Positions 5,714 through 5,790 of a DNA stretch of 5,790 nt are shown here, in pieces; the stretch's first letter is position 1, and each line of letters opens with the position of its first letter. Under the pieces are notes generated by a model, which made no database searches, was not told the DNA's origin, and was given only the letters and a program-made list of their open reading frames with translations. The translations under genes and the position numbers were made by a program. Where the stretch lies: contig JAJISI010000080.1 in the NCBI GenBank assembly GCA_022848805.1, forward strand, positions 1-5,790, given 5' to 3'. The DNA is from Thermoplasmatota archaeon (GTDB lineage: Archaea; Thermoplasmatota; Thermoplasmata; UBA10834).

Positions 5714-5790
5714 ATGGCGATGATTGTGGAAATCGTCACAAATTCCTTAGGAACTACGGTCGCAGCGCTACAACCTCTTTGTGACGGTAG
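5714..5790 (+). CDS. Possible start of an unidentified gene, cut by the right edge
   Basis: GAGGAG (5704-5709) is a good ribosome binding site match, followed by ATG 5714 (4 bases later) and an in-frame ATG 5720 (10 bases later). The frame stays open for 25 codons to the window end and begins MAMIVEIVTNSLGTTVAALQ. The visible part is mildly hydrophobic. It is too short to recognise a family or to exclude a chance frame. The 90 bases before it, after the zinc-ribbon gene, show nothing else convincing. Confidence 0.4.
   Translation, partial: MAMIVEIVTNSLGTTVAALQPLCDG

Noticed and set aside
1..5790. CRISPR arrays, insertion sequences, prophage or defence genes
   Set aside because: No regularly spaced repeats, transposase, terminal inverted repeats or relevant protein motifs were seen on either strand.

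Overview
The window comes from an archaeal chromosome and covers the end of the streptomycin-type (str) ribosomal operon: ribosomal protein S7 (cut by the left edge), EF-2, EF-1A and ribosomal protein S10, all on the + strand. EF-2 carries the diphthamide-type HRGPAQ loop. EF-1A is of the archaeal/eukaryotic kind, and the ribosomal proteins are the archaeal versions. Remembered similarity of EF-2 (start MGRKEDNI) and EF-1A (segment RKEAEQKGKGTFEFAWVMD) to Thermoplasma-type proteins suggests a GC-rich member of the Thermoplasmata or a relative such as the Methanomassiliicoccales. That placement is inference and was not computed.

Layout. 1-718: S7, whose visible N-terminus is a Lys/Pro/Ala/Glu-rich extension running off the left edge. 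719-799: short gap with the EF-2 ribosome binding site. 800-2998: EF-2. 2999-3256: an unusually long gap for this operon, holding a hairpin just after EF-2, a candidate BRE/TATA promoter, and a 13-bp palindrome between the TATA box and the expected start of transcription. 3257-4528: EF-1A, with the start chosen at the third of three clustered in-frame ATGs. 4529-4585: gap with a pyrimidine-rich tract and the S10 ribosome binding site. 4586-4897: S10. 4898-5090: non-coding, ending in a good archaeal promoter. 5091-5165: tRNA-Ala(UGC) with G3-U70 and an encoded CCA. 5213-5623: a small zinc-ribbon protein with two membrane segments and no assigned function. 5624-5713: nothing recognised. 5714 to the right edge: possible start of another gene.

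The four operon products all serve translation. S7 and S10 are small-subunit head proteins. EF-1A delivers aminoacyl-tRNA and EF-2 drives translocation. The sequence suggests that EF-1A, and probably S10, can be transcribed separately from S7 and EF-2.

No CRISPR array, insertion sequence, phage gene or defence system was seen. The window is mainly housekeeping. The points most worth a second look are the tuf promoter palindrome, the S7 extension, and the tRNA/zinc-ribbon membrane gene pair.
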